From the NCBI GenBank assembly GCA_943704415.1, contig CALSCO010000448.1, positions 1-31,878 of the forward strand: a stretch of 31,878 bases of DNA, written 5' to 3'. The notes under the pieces were generated by a model, which saw only the letters and a list, made by a program, of their open reading frames with translations, was not told where the DNA came from and ran no database searches. Made by a program: the position numbers and the translations under genes. This document shows, in pieces, positions 11,290-20,815 of the stretch; the first letter of the stretch is position 1; each line of letters starts with the position of its first letter. This DNA comes from Parvularia atlantis (taxonomy: Eukaryota; Opisthokonta; Rotosphaerida).

Positions 11290-12504
11290 ATGGCTGTTGC
11301 GCGACCCGAGCCAGGCGCGATCGCGATGGCACGGCGCTTCGTGGCGGGCGGCGTGGCCTGGACGGGGACGGCGACGGCCGGGGACGGGACGGCGGCGGCG
11401 GTGGCGGCGGACGACGCGGCGATGGACGGCGATCCGGCGAGGCGCGAGCTGCTGCTGCTGCGTCGCAAGCGCGCGCTCGTGCGTCGCGTCGATCACGTGC
11501 ATCGCTTTGCTGAGGCGGCGCGCGGCGCAGGAGCAGGCGGACGAGGACGAGCGGCTGGACGACGGCGAGGGCGACGACGACGGCGGCGCGGTTCGTGCAC
11601 GCCGATCGTGACCAAGGCGCGGCCCGCTGCCCTCTCCGTGCGCGCGCGCAGGCCGCCGCCGGGACGGCGATGGAGCGGTTCCTGCCCGAGACCAACGCCG
11701 GCTACCGCCTGCTCGTCAAGATGGGCTGGGCGGCCGGGCGCGGGCTCGGGCGCGGCGGGCACGGGCGGCGCGAGCCCGTGCCGGTCAACCCGAAGCGCGA
11801 CCTGTCGGGCGTAGGGCGGGTCGAGCACGAGGACGCGCTGCTGAACGAGGCCGCGGCCGTGCGCCGGCTGCTGGCCGTGGAGCAGACCGAGACGGACGAG
11901 CTGCGGCAGCAGCGCGAGGTGCGCTTTCGCCGCGATCGCTCTCACTCAGCTGAGACGCACGCAGGCCAAGGCCGCGCGGCAGGACGAGATCCGCCGCGAC
12001 GTGGCTGAGATGAATAAGGTCTTCCGGTGCGACGTCTGCGACAAGCAGTACAAGAAAGCGAGCGAGTACGAGACGCACCTGGGCAGCTACGACCACATCC
12101 ACCGCAAGGTGTGCACGGCGTGGTGTAGGTGCGAGCGTGCGCGTGACACCGCGTTCCAGCGCTTCAAGGAGCTCAAGGAGGCCGAGGGCTCGCGCGTGCG
12201 CGACGAGCGGGCGCGGCGCGAGCAGAAGCGCGAGGAGCGTGAACTGCAGCGCATCCACGATAAGGCAGCCGAGGTACAGCGCACGGCGTACATGGCGTGG
12301 CAGGCGACCGCGGCACCGCCACCACCGGCGACCGACGAGCAGCCGCCGCCGCCACCACCGCCACTGCCGCCGCCTCAGCAGCCGCCGCGCCCGCCCTCGA
12401 CACCCGTCGCTTTCTCGCTCGGGGGCGTGCGCCCGCCCGCCGCCGTAGCAGCAGCAGTAAGACCCAAGCTCGGGGCCAACGTCTTTGGCGACGATGACGA
12501 CTGA
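11290..12504 (+). CDS. GPATCH8-like G-patch and zinc-finger protein
   Basis: Nuclear RNA-processing type protein. ATG 11290 (ATGs at 11324 and 11420 are in-frame alternatives) to TGA 12502-12504. After an acidic segment (EQADEDERLDDGEGDDDGG) comes a G-patch (YRLLVKMGWAAGRGLGR), then REPVPV and GVGR as in GPATCH8/ZNF804-type proteins. An acidic helix (EQTETDELRQQRE) follows, then a U1-type C2H2 finger (CDVCDKQYKKASEYETH...YDHIH). The rest is a basic coiled coil (RARREQKREERELQRIH), a Pro-rich stretch, VAFSLGGV and an acidic end (GANVFGDDDD) like the SFGG...FGDDSD end of the family. Introns remove about 11480-11531, 11590-11650, 11918-11966 and 12109-12159. G-patches activate DEAH helicases. 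The exact N-terminus is unsure. Confidence 0.85.
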
Positions 12505-12606
12505 ATGCGATCCGCCCGGACGAGCATGGGCGACCGTACGCAGCCCTTCCCAGCGCGCCTTTTCCTTGTTATGTACAGACCTCCGAGGCTTCCACCAAAG
12601 CACAGC

Positions 12607-13240
12607 TCACATGGCCATCTCGGCGCGCATTTGTGCCAGCTCGGCCTCGTCGTCGTCCATGACCGCCGCGGGCGGCCGGCCCTTGGGCTCGGTTGTGGGC
12701 ACCTTGGGCGCGCCGTTGAGCACGGCCACCGTGGGCTCGTCGTCGACCTTGAGCAGGTTGGCGTTCATCTCCTCCTGCTCGAGCTGCTCAAGCTCAGCGT
12801 TGAGCTCATCCTGCGCGCGCCGAGGAGGTGTGAGTATGCGGGCACAGTGCGTTCGCCGCGACGCACCTCGTCGAGCTGGTCGCCCAGGAGCGGCACCGCG
12901 ATGACGTCGCTGACCGCCTTGGCCACCTCCATCTGCTCGTTGATGTCGTCCATGATCTGGTCAACGTGGTCGATCGTCCTGCGCGCGGCGTCAGCAGAGT
13001 TGCACGAGGCGTGAAAGGGACGGCGCACATGTTGCCCTGGATGGCCTTGAGCGCTTCGTTGCCGCTCTTCATCGACTTGAGGACCTCGTAGTTTAGCGCG
13101 GCACTGTCGATGTGCATCAGCTGTGTCTCGAGGTTCATGCGCGTGGCCATCAGCTGGTCGATCTGCTTCTCGTAGACCTTCTTGCGCTTGAGGGCCATGA
13201 GCGCGGCTTTGTGTGCGCGCCGGATGTGAGTAGGAGAAAC

Positions 13241-13331
<91 letters not shown>

Positions 13332-13573
13332 CGGGGCGGGCGCACTCTTCTTATTCTTCTGCGCGTTCTCGCGCGCGACCTTGAGCTCGAGGTCGATCTT
13401 GGTCTGAATGTACTTCTCGCGCTTCTCGAGCATCTCGATGTTTTCGCGCAGCCGCAGCACGCTGGGTGCCGCGAGCGCGTTCAGCCACGAGCACGCGCGC
13501 GACAGCGCCGCGCTGCGCACCTGTCCTTGACGTTGTTTGTCTGTGGCTTTTTCGCGCCGCCGAAGAGCCGCAT
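12607..13573 (-). CDS. CHMP4: ESCRT-III subunit CHMP4/Snf7 (Vps32)
   Basis: ATG at 13573 (MRLFGGAKKP), stop at 12607, about 200 residues in five exons. It follows the Snf7 pattern: basic first helix with LRENIEMLEKREKYIQTKID; ALMALKRKKVYEKQID, like the ALQALKRKKRYEKQ of CHMP4; NYEVLKSMKSGNEALKAI; VDQIMDDINEQMEVA; and the acidic DELNAELEQLEQEEM typical of CHMP4. The C-terminal helix EAELAQMRAEMAM is where the MIM/ALIX-binding segment lies. It polymerises on membranes for budding and scission and is removed by Vps4. The intron between AQKNKK and AALMALK is swollen by (CT)n at 13244-13328. A 5'-UTR intron ending at about 13617 (CCTCACAG) is likely. Confidence 0.93.
13244..13328 (-). repeat. (CT)n microsatellite in a CHMP4 intron
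   Basis: About 85 bp of uninterrupted GA on the + strand, CT on the sense strand, inside the intron between AQKNKK and AALMALK. This is the longest dinucleotide tract in the window. Confidence 0.9.
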
Positions 13574-13702
13574 GGTCGCCTCGTGTGCCGACGCGTTGAC
13601 GTGTCTGACCTGTGAGGCGATGCCGCGGCGTGAGTGTTGGCGGGCGCGTGAGGCGGCGTGCACGAGCAGCACGAGCAGCACGAGCAGCGCGGGCACGAGA
13701 CG

Positions 13703-13725
13703 GAGAGAGAGAGAGAGAGAGAGAG
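13703..13725 (-). repeat. Short (CT)n tract upstream of CHMP4
   Basis: GA repeat on +, CT on the CHMP4 sense strand, about 130 bp upstream of its ATG. A plausible acceptor (CCTCACAG, about 13617) lies between, so it may sit in a 5'-UTR intron. Three CACGAGCAG repeats lie at about 13659-13687. Confidence 0.6.
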
Positions 13726-13804
13726 CGAAAGAGGCGCAGCAGCACGCAGAGCGCGCCGCCACAGAGACACAGGGCGAAGCCCAGAGACCACCCATGCTAT
13801 CGTG

Positions 13805-15067
13805 TTAATTGTCTGTTGCTATACTCGTCGTAGACAGCTGTTGGCGGGCGCGGATGCCCTCGGCGCGCACGGCCGGGTCGTCGTTGGGCGAGCGCAGGGT
13901 GCGGCCGACGGCGCCGCCGAGGACGCGCGAGATGCGCCGCGACATGGCCGTGACGCGTGCGCCGAGGCCCTCGGGCGGCTCGTGCTCGACGCCGGCGCTC
14001 GCGCTGCTGCCGCGGCATCCGGCCAGGTACGCGAGCAGGATGCGCACCTCGGCCGCACAGTCGTAGCAGCGGTCGAGGCCCTCGGCGGCGTGCGGCGGCA
14101 CCGGCACGGGGTGCGCGTAGAGCGCCACGCGCGTGACCGTGTTGAAGTGGAACAGCTGCTCCATGTACGCGACGTGGTCGTACTCGCGCGAGGCCTCGCC
14201 CGGGCCCGGCACGACCAGGCGCGTCTCGGTCGTTGTGACGGGGCCCCAGACGGGCAGGTGCAGCTCGCCCGCGAGGTACGTCGTCTGCCCAGCCGTCCAC
14301 GGCAGCCGGAACTTGAGCATGCTCGCGCGCGGCCGCAGCAGCGCGTGCCAGTGCATCTGCGCGCGCATGTCGGCCTGCACCGCGGCCTCGCTCGCCGCGT
14401 CGTCCTCGCTCTGCGCCGTGCGCACGTCGCTGGCGGCCGCAGTCGTCAAGATGCAGCGCGCACGGAATGCCGCATACCTGATGAAGAGCAGCTCGCCTGA
14501 CCCCGAGTAGCGCAGCGCGACGTTGTCCGTGAACGGCTCCTGCAGCAGCTGCATCCGCGCCGTGCCCGCCACGGTGAACGGCGCCGGGTCGACAAGGACA
14601 AACGAAACCTCCGGGAACAGGCTCGAGAGCAGGCGCAGGTGCGTGCCCGGCGCCGCGCCCGCGTACAGCACGCGCAGCGGCGCGCGGTCCGGCCGACGGA
14701 AGCGCGTGAGGAACTCGATCTCGCTCATCAGCAGCTTGCGCTGGCCCCAGTGGATCACCGTCTTGGCCTCGTCGCGCCGGCGGCGGTAGGGCGCGCGCGG
14801 GGCGTCGTCGCGCAGCACGCGCTCGAACGGCACGTCTGTGCGGCACACGTAGCCCGCGCCCGGGTTCAGGAACACCTGCTGTACGTGCTGGTCGTCCTCT
14901 GGGCTGGGCACGGCAGGTGGGCTGGCGACGGCATCGCCGTGGTGGTCGTCCTGGTGCTGGTCGTCCTGGTCCTGTGGGCTGGGCGCGGCTGGGCTGGGCA
15001 CGGCTGCTGGAGTGCGCACGGCATTCGAGTCGCTCTGCAACTCGCGATCATCATCAGCCATCAGCAC
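13805..15067 (-). CDS. VP39-like cap-specific 2'-O-methyltransferase
   Basis: Single uninterrupted 420-residue frame, unlike its intron-rich neighbours. It resembles the poxvirus VP39 (poly(A) polymerase small subunit) fold, which methylates the ribose of the first mRNA nucleotide using S-adenosylmethionine. Conserved points: QRKLLMSEIEFL (K111), VLYAGAAPGTH (SAM loop, 139-143), FVLVDPAPF, ASDVRTA (D214), SMLKFRLPW (K252), TTTETRLVV (E281) and YDHVAYMEQLF. K111-D214-K252-E281 fits the catalytic K-D-K-E tetrad with spacings close to VP39. The first 60 residues are a low-complexity D/H/P/Q tail. The start is only 6 bp after the upstream BORCS7-like stop. It looks whole. VP39-type enzymes occur in large DNA viruses and also in some protists, so viral capture or ancient inheritance are both possible. 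A second ATG lies two codons in. Confidence 0.8.
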   Translation of the reverse strand: MLMADDDRELQSDSNAVRTPAAVPSPAAPSPQDQDDQHQDDHHGDAVASPPAVPSPEDDQHVQQVFLNPGAGYVCRTDVPFERVLRDDAPRAPYRRRRDEAKTVIHWGQRKLLMSEIEFLTRFRRPDRAPLRVLYAGAAPGTHLRLLSSLFPEVSFVLVDPAPFTVAGTARMQLLQEPFTDNVALRYSGSGELLFIRYAAFRARCILTTAAASDVRTAQSEDDAASEAAVQADMRAQMHWHALLRPRASMLKFRLPWTAGQTTYLAGELHLPVWGPVTTTETRLVVPGPGEASREYDHVAYMEQLFHFNTVTRVALYAHPVPVPPHAAEGLDRCYDCAAEVRILLAYLAGCRGSSASAGVEHEPPEGLGARVTAMSRRISRVLGGAVGRTLRSPNDDPAVRAEGIRARQQLSTTSIATDN

Positions 15068-15073
15068 AAATTT

Positions 15074-15554
15074 TCACGTCTGGGAGGTCCACAGCTCGAC
15101 GTCGAGGTGCTTGTCGACGTAGGCGACCTGCTGCATGCTCCGGAGCGTCCCGTCGCCCGCCGCGTTCATCTGCGCGAGCAGCATGTTGGCCTGCTTGAGC
15201 GACTGTGCGCACGCAATTCGCGTGAGGCCGGCCGGTGCACGCGCACGCGTACGCGCACGAGCAGCACCTGCTCCGTCGTGCCCATGACCGCGTCCGTCCC
15301 GGCCATCGTCCGCAGCGTCTTGCTCAGCTCCTGCACGCGCGGTCAGACGCCCGCGCACATCAGCCGCGGCCGCGCACCTCCGGCACGCCCGAGCCCTTGA
15401 CCAGCTGCTTGGCCGCCGCGCCAAACTCGTTCACGACCAGCTGGCCCTTCTCCGCGAGCTCGATCTTGGTCTGCCAGCCAGGGCCCTGCACGCGCATCCG
15501 CCGGTCGGCGCAGTTAACGAGGCGACGGCGCGCCCGCACCTGGTCCGCCGCCAT
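15074..15554 (-). CDS. BORCS7-like subunit (BORC complex)
   Basis: Small protein of about 100 residues in at least four exons, ATG 15554 (MAADQ), stop 15074-15076. Spliced parts: TKIELAEKGQLVVNEFGAA, KQLVKGSGVPE, ELSKTLRTMAGTDAVMGTTE, SLKQANMLLAQMNAAGDG and LRSMQQVAYVDKHLDVEL. The pattern of an N-terminal helix with AxxQLVKGS, then a small-residue helix and LRxMxxVxxxHL, resembles BORCS7, a subunit of the BORC complex that recruits Arl8 to lysosomes. The similarity is weak and recognised by eye. Another coiled-coil BLOC/BORC-type subunit is possible. Introns carry CTCAC or GTTAACT-like branch sites. Confidence 0.45.
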
Positions 15555-15601
15555 TGGTGCCGCGCGGGTCCAGCCAGGCGCATTCTGCCGTTATCGACCT
15601 G
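15555..15601. promoter_or_regulatory. 47-bp divergent intergenic region
   Basis: Only 47 bp separate the divergent start codons of the BORCS7-like gene (-) and the small membrane protein (+). Both 5' UTRs and promoters must be very short or overlap coding sequence. No TATA box. Confidence 0.4.
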
Positions 15602-15799
15602 ATGCCCGTCTATCGCACGCTCACGGAGCAAACGGGCGGGCCCGCGCCGCGACGGCGCTGGGCGATCGTGTGCACACGCGAGGTGCAGATGGCCGTCGCG
15701 CTCGTGCTCGCCGCCGTCGCCTTCTTCGTGCCGCTCGGCTTCCTCATCCCGCACCTAATCGAGCTCTACGGCCCGCCGCACAACGCGACTGTCGGGTGA
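15602..15799 (+). CDS. Small single-pass membrane protein, unknown
   Basis: 65 residues, ATG 15602 to TGA 15797-15799, no intron. A basic segment (PAPRRRWAIVCTREVQ) precedes one hydrophobic helix of about 22 residues (MAVALVLAAVAFFVPLGFLI), then a short polar tail ending in NATVG. The positive residues before the helix suggest a cytosolic N-terminus. I do not recognise the family; it is of the small integral membrane protein kind. Support is the clean ORF, the helix and the position between two real genes. Confidence 0.55.
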   Translation: MPVYRTLTEQTGGPAPRRRWAIVCTREVQMAVALVLAAVAFFVPLGFLIPHLIELYGPPHNATVG

Positions 15800-15891
15800 T
15801 CGCTCGCCCTCTCGCTCTCACGCCCCACCGCCTGTACGCACAGTGTACTCTCTCCGCACCGCACACTGCGCACACAGCACGCAGAGACAGC

Positions 15892-16085
15892 TCACGCCGT
15901 CAAGTAGGCGATCGCGAAGAACACGACCGCGATCGCGAGCATCGCCGGGCCCGTGTAGTTGCGCGGCGGCTCGGGCACCGTGCGCTGGCGCGGCGCCGGC
16001 TTGTACGTCGGCGTCGCGCGCGGGGCGGCGGCAGCAGCTGCGGGCGCGGGCGCGGCGGCAGTGGCAGCAGCAGCAGCAGCAGGCG

Positions 16086-16130
<45 letters not shown>

Positions 16131-16705
16131 TGGCGGGCGCGGCGTCGGTCGACGAGCCAAGGCGCTGGCCGCCGCCGCTCGGGAAGCCACCGGCGGGCGC
16201 GGCGCTGCTGTTCGTACGCCGCTGCTGAGTTAGCACAATGTCCACCCCGCGACCGCACCGCGCACCGATGCTTCGTCACGAGCGCCTTGAGGCCGTCGCG
16301 GCTGGCGCCCACAAGCTGGTCGACCTTCTTGCCGGCGACATAGGCCTGGAACGTGGGCATGGCGCTGATGCCGCACGCGCGCGCCACGTCCGGCAGCTGA
16401 TCGGTGTCGACCTGGGTGAGGGGCCATCGGCGTCAGCACCACGGGTAGCAGCCTGCCGCGGCTCGTCGCGCGCGCACCTTGATGAAGGCCACGTCCGGGT
16501 ACTCGCGCGAGAGCTGGTCGACGTACGGCGCGATCGCCTTGCACGGGCCGCACCACTCGGCGAAGAAGTCGACGATCGTGAGCTGCGTGCCCCCGAGCCA
16601 CGATGCGGTCAGTGGCGTGCCCGGGCGGGGCGCAATGCGCACGCGCGCCTTGTTGGCCCGGATGGCGCTGTCGAACGCGGCGCTCGACGTGACGTGGACC
16701 ACCAT
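15892..16705 (-). CDS. Thioredoxin with Ala-rich linker and C-terminal membrane anchor
   Basis: ATG 16705 ([15 protein letters not shown], like human thioredoxin's MVKQIESKTAF), stop 15892-15894. The thioredoxin domain has active site [14 protein letters not shown], the [15 protein letters not shown] segment and cis-Pro SAMPTFQAY. It then has a long low-complexity linker with alanine runs encoded by GCT/GCC triplets (about 16020-16130) and ends in [22 protein letters not shown], a hydrophobic helix with almost nothing after it. There is no signal peptide, so this is probably a tail-anchored protein with its redox domain in the cytosol, a different topology from TMX proteins. Introns lie after RANKAR, after VAFIK and after VTKHR. 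The gene starts 43 bp after the MPND stop on the same strand. Confidence 0.88.
16064..16128 (-). repeat. CAG/GCT triplet run coding poly-Ala
   Basis: GCAGCAGCA... on the + strand, interrupted once, read in the thioredoxin frame as two alanine blocks (about 13 residues in the longer one). It is the same triplet as the runs at 18998-19060 and 20786-20833. Confidence 0.85.
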
Positions 16706-16748
16706 TCGTGTGTACACGATGAATGCAGTTCAAGCTATAACTTGTGCC

Positions 16749-18871
16749 CTACACGAGTGACAGGATCGCGTTGAGCACGTCGGCCTCGGCCGCGCCCTCG
16801 CCGTCGCTGCCCGCGCCGCTGGCGCACTGCGCACACGTGCATGGACCCGCCCGCTGCAGATGCACCACGAGCGACAGGCGCAGCTTGTGCCGCCGGGTCG
16901 TGCCGCCGCGCCACACGTCGTCGAGGTACACCCGGTCGGCACGGCCATGCATGAGGTCGCGCGCCTTGCGCTGGCGACGGGCACGGAGGTCAGCCGTCGA
17001 GATCGGCACGGACAGCGCACGCACGATCTTGGTCGACAGCTGCACGTGCGGCGCCGCGGCTGCGCGGAACACGATCGTGGGCATGCGCAGCGCGCGCATG
17101 TGCGGGTCGTCCGCCACGAAGCACGTCACGCGCGAGGGCTCCAGGCGCGGCCGCGGGAAGTACGGCGCTGCGCACGTGGACGCACGTGAGCACCGAGATG
17201 GCTGCACGCACGGGACGCGCACCGACGATCACGCCGACAAACGGGAAAAGCGACGTGCGCTCGCACCGGAACAGCTTTTGGTGGCTGCGCTGGTTCTCGA
17301 GGTCGCGCACGGACGGCTCGGCGTCGAAAACCGGGTGCGAGTGGTACCAGCCCACGATGTGCAGCTTCGGGCGCGGCGCGGCGTGAGCCAATGCGTACCG
17401 GCACGCGGGCACGGCACGCACCCCTTGCTCTGCGATCTCAGTGCGAACCTCCATCTCCGCGCTCGGGTCCATCTCGACGTTGGTCTCGCTGATGCGCCGC
17501 GTCAAGGCGAGTGCTGTAGGCAACGCGTGCGCACCGGTCAGCGCTGTGGACATCGCCCTCGAGCGCGCAGCACGGGTACGCGTCCACGGCCTCGAGCACT
17601 GCGACACGGCAAGTCGGTCCACACTGCAAACGCGCGCGCAGGCGTCGCACGCTTTGCCTCGGGGTCCCACGAGCCGGCCAGGTACCCGATGATCTCCATG
17701 TGCGACAGGTGCGCGTGCAGCTCCATCGTCACCAGTGCCTGAGCGGACAGCCGCACACGGAACGGCGCCTCGGCCTCACCGATGTCCTCGCACGGCACCA
17801 GGCTGTGTGACGCTCTGCGACCAGCAAGCGTGTGAGCGACGTGACGCGCGCGCGCGCGTGTGTGTGGGTCCACGCACATCTGCACAGGCCGGCTGTTGGC
17901 CGACGCGTTGGGCCGGCGCAGACGCGCGCGCACGTCGGGCTGCACAACGGCGACAGCGGCGGCGGTGGGCGCCGGTGCCGATGAAGACGAGGACGACGAC
18001 GACGACGATGACGATGTCGTGCCGTCGTCGTCCTCCGTGTCGGTGTCGGTAGAGTTATCATCGGGCACATCGCGCTCGCGCAGACGGGCACGGCCCCCGG
18101 CGGATTGCAGCGCCGCACCCGCAGGACTGCCGTACATGACCTGGTACGCCTCTTTCAGCCGCAGCAGCGACGACCCGCCGTTGTAGCGCACGGACGTCCA
18201 CCCGTTATCGGCCTGCGCCAGCGGTGAGCGGAACACGTCGACCGCGCAAAAACGCACCCGCTTGCTCGGCCGCACGAAGCGCTTGCACACGATCGACCAC
18301 GCCGACGGCGACCTGAACAGCTGCCCCGGCGCAAGATTGTGCCGCGCGTCTGGCCGCCCCGCCCCGCGCGCGTCAGCAATGTCTCACCTAGCGCGCACGC
18401 GCCGCACGCACTCGTCGGCCTCACGTGCACTATCTGCCCGTCCCCGCGCAGCCCGCCCACAAAGCGCTTCTCCTGAAAGTCGATCGTCAGGTTCTCCTCG
18501 CCCGGCTCGACCAGCCCCACGCGCAGCAGGTCCTCAAGCGTCGCGCGTTGCCGCTCCGGCAGCACGTCCAGCTCGCCCTCCAGCTCCACGACGATCCCGG
18601 GCACCCGCTCCTTGCGCGCCCTCCCGCGTTGGCGCTTCGCCGGCGGCACGGGCGCGGCTACGATCGACGGCTTGGGCTTTGGCGGCCGCCCACACTTGCG
18701 CTTCAAGTTCACCAGCGCGGGCTCCAAGTCGTCCATCTCGCCCTCGAGCTCGACCGTCGGCAATGGCGCATCCAACACCAGCAGCTGCACCCGCGCCGTG
18801 TCCGCCCCGTCCGCCTCGTCCGCCATCTCGCTTTCCAACTCGACCGTTGGCGAGCGCGGCGCGCGCGGCAT
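16749..18871 (-). CDS. MPND: MPND-like protein: AT-hook, RAMA and JAMM (MPN+) domains
   Basis: ATG 18871 (MPRAPRSPTVELESEM), stop 16749. N-terminal part: acidic VELE[GS]E[ML] motif three times (TVELESEM, TVELEGEM, VVELEGEL) and an AT-hook-like KRKCGRPPKPKPS. Then a RAMA domain: DLLRVGLVEPGEENLTIDF, then SAWSIVCKRFVRPSKR and WTSVRYNGGSSLLRLKEAYQ. After an Asp/Ser-rich linker comes the MPN domain: HMEIIGYLAGSW (catalytic Glu) and WYHSHPVFDAEPSVRD, which fits the zinc-binding HxHx10D JAMM motif. A putative isopeptidase on chromatin, as in human MPND/MYSM1 relatives. RAMA is a proposed reader of modified DNA. The C-terminal extension (ADVLNAILSLV end) is less conserved. Introns are short, with CTCAC or GTCGC branch-side motifs. 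Confidence 0.88.
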
Positions 18872-18974
18872 CGCAGCCGGCTGAGCCTGAGCGTGACTGA
18901 CCTGTGTGCGGCGCCGAAACGGTGCACGTGGCCCCGCCCATATCCTGTCTGCGCACGGGTGTGGCGGCGAAGCA
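18872..18974. promoter_or_regulatory. Shared divergent promoter of MPND and the sulfotransferase
   Basis: 103 bp between divergent starts. It holds a CCCCGCCC GC box at about 18932 followed by CATATCC. No TATA box. Role inferred from position. Confidence 0.4.
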
Positions 18975-18998
18975 TGACGCGGCTCACGCCGCGCTCGG

Positions 18999-19036
<38 letters not shown>

Positions 19037-20252
19037 GTTGCGCTGCTGCTGCTGCTGGCGCTGGCGGCGCTGCGTCGATCGCGCGAGGCCGATGCGGACC
19101 AGCCGGCGACGACAAAGCTGCTGCTGCCGCGCCCGTACCTGTTTGTGCACGTGCCAAAGTCGGGCGGGACGGCGATCGGTGCGCGCGCGCGCGCGCGCGC
19201 TCGCTCGGCGTGCGGCGTGCTGATGTGGCGGACCGCAGGGAAGCTGGCCGAGCTGCCCGAGAACGGCGGGCCGGGCTTCATCCGCTACTGGCACCATCCG
19301 CGCGAGCCGCGCGTGATCCGCGAGATGCTCGAGCACGACTTTGTCTTTGGGCACTTCAAGTGCGACCCGCGCCGACGGCGCGCGCATCGGGCGGCTGGCT
19401 GATGGGCGGGCGGGCGACGCGGCAGATACGGCCTGCACGTGCACTTTGACCGGCCCTGCACGTACATGACGTTCCTGCGCGACCCGCTCGACCGCGTGCG
19501 TGCGCATCCCTGCGTGCGATCACGTCTGAGCGCGCACGCGCCGCAGGTCGTGTCGCACTACTACTATCACCTCGCGTCGACAACGGACCGCTTCCACTAC
19601 CTTGCGCGTGCGTTGCCTTGCGCTGTGCAGAGCGTGCCGCTGCACCTCACACGCGCGCGACAGGCAACAACCCGCTCGAGCGCTGGGTCGAGGTCTCGCT
19701 CGACGGGCAGGACAACCAGGTGCAGTTCATCAGCGGCGTGTACGGCGTGCCCAACGCGACGGTGTACGAGCAGGCCGAGCGCAACCTGCGCACGGTGCGC
19801 GCCTCACACCGCGCGTTTTTGTCGCCGTCTCAACTGTGCCGCCGGCAGTTTGGCTTCGTGGGGCTGTACGAGCGCATGGACGAGAGTGTGGTCATGATGC
19901 GTCACTACGCCGGCTTCCAGTCGCTCCTGTTCAACAAGACCAAGGCCGTGACGGACCGGCCGCGAACCGCCGACCTGCCCGCGCCGGTGCGCGCCGCCGT
20001 GCTCGCCCGCAACCAGGTGTGCGCACATCCGTTGTGCGCCTCCGCCTTGAGCGGCTCATGCGCACGTTCGCCCCACGCAAGTACGACACGCGCCTCTACG
20101 CCGTCGCGAAGGAACTGTTTGAGCGCCAGGTGCAGCGCATGGGGCCCGGGTTTGCACGCGACGTGGCCGAATTCCGCGCCGCCCAGGCCGAGTACCGCCG
20201 GCACGTGGGCTGCGTCGACTGCCTCAACGCAGGCGGGACCGGACCGGGGTGA
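18975..20252 (+). CDS. Golgi type II membrane sulfotransferase (Sulfotransfer_2 type)
   Basis: ATG 18975 to TGA 20250-20252. N-terminus MTRLTPRS followed by an almost pure Leu helix (CTG triplets) is a signal anchor. The 5'-phosphosulfate loop of PAPS-binding enzymes is FVHVPKSGGTAIG. The 3'-phosphate-binding strand reads TYMTFLRDPLDRV, continuing after splicing as VSHYYYHLA. Later: QFISGVYGVPNATVYEQA, FGFVGLYERMDESV and KYDTRLYAVAKELFERQV. This is the layout of heparan/dermatan sulfate-type sulfotransferases, which move sulfate from PAPS to a sugar in the Golgi; the sugar acceptor cannot be told. Introns (about 19179-19238, 19360-19430, 19494-19546, 19605-19662, 20016-20046) are short; the first carries a (GC)n run. 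Confidence 0.85.
18998..19060 (+). repeat. CTG triplet run coding the poly-Leu signal anchor
   Basis: A run of CTG, with one TTG GCG-type interruption, makes nearly the whole transmembrane helix of the sulfotransferase. Slippage here would change helix length directly. Confidence 0.85.
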
Positions 20253-20744
20253 CAGCACTCTTTTCTTGTATAGCCCGTGAACACAGAGGACACAGAGCGG
20301 GATGATCGAGGCCGTGTCGTTGGGTTCGACCGTGAGCAGCACGGCGTCGGCCGGGTTGTCGCGCGTGGCCATACGCTGCAGCGCCGCGAGCGTGCGGTGG
20401 CCGTCCACGAGCACGCCCGTCGCGAAGAAGACGTAGTAGGGGCGCACCGTCGGCGTGGGCGGCACCTGCACCGCGATCGCGTAGATCGGGTTGGCGCCGC
20501 CCGCCGTCCGAGTCGTGCCCAAGTTCGTGTTGAAGAGCAGCACGTACTGGCTCAGGCCGATCTGCTCCATGTAGCCGCGGCGGCGCTCGTTGTTCACGCT
20601 CAGCACGAGCACCTTGCGCTCCTCCAGCGCGCGCACAAAGACGTCGTGCACGTAGCGGCGCATCGTCGTCGTCGTCGTCCACACGTCGCCCGTTGTCACG
20701 TCGGTCGCCAGGTCGACTAGCTCCGCCACGAACCCCGCCGACAT
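20253..20744 (-). CDS. Hypothetical protein, ends uncertain
   Basis: A convincing coding stretch runs from ATG 20744 (MSAGFVAELVDLATDV) with ARALEERKVLVLSVNNE-type residues, YVLLFNTNLGTT, IYAIAVQVPPTPTVRPYY, FFATGVLVDGHRTL and LLTVEPNDTASIIPL. I do not recognise the family. Two problems remain. Upstream, a Gln-rich start (ATG 20872, MIHPIFAPQVAAPQ, then Q16) lies in a different frame, so the real N-terminus may need an intron or the assembly may have an indel in the repeat. Downstream, the frame stays open into the antisense of the sulfotransferase 3' end (to 19905), so the stop is unclear; 20253 is a nominal end. It converges on, and may overlap, the sulfotransferase. Confidence 0.5.
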
Positions 20745-20784
20745 CGCACGCGCGGCGTCTCGTACGGCGGCGGCTGCGTCGCAC

Positions 20785-20815
<31 letters not shown>

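Noticed and set aside
13244-13328. Ser-Leu repeat protein from the (CT)n frame
   Set aside because: The SLSLSL translation is just the microsatellite within an intron of CHMP4; the same holds for the myosin VI and MOB tracts.
15554-15601. Longer start (TTG) for the small membrane protein
   Set aside because: Not an ATG; it overlaps the divergent BORCS7-like start. ATG 15602 is sufficient.
18872-19507. N-terminal extension of MPND across the sulfotransferase
   Set aside because: The open frame there is antisense to the clear sulfotransferase exons and gives Gln/Arg-rich low complexity.
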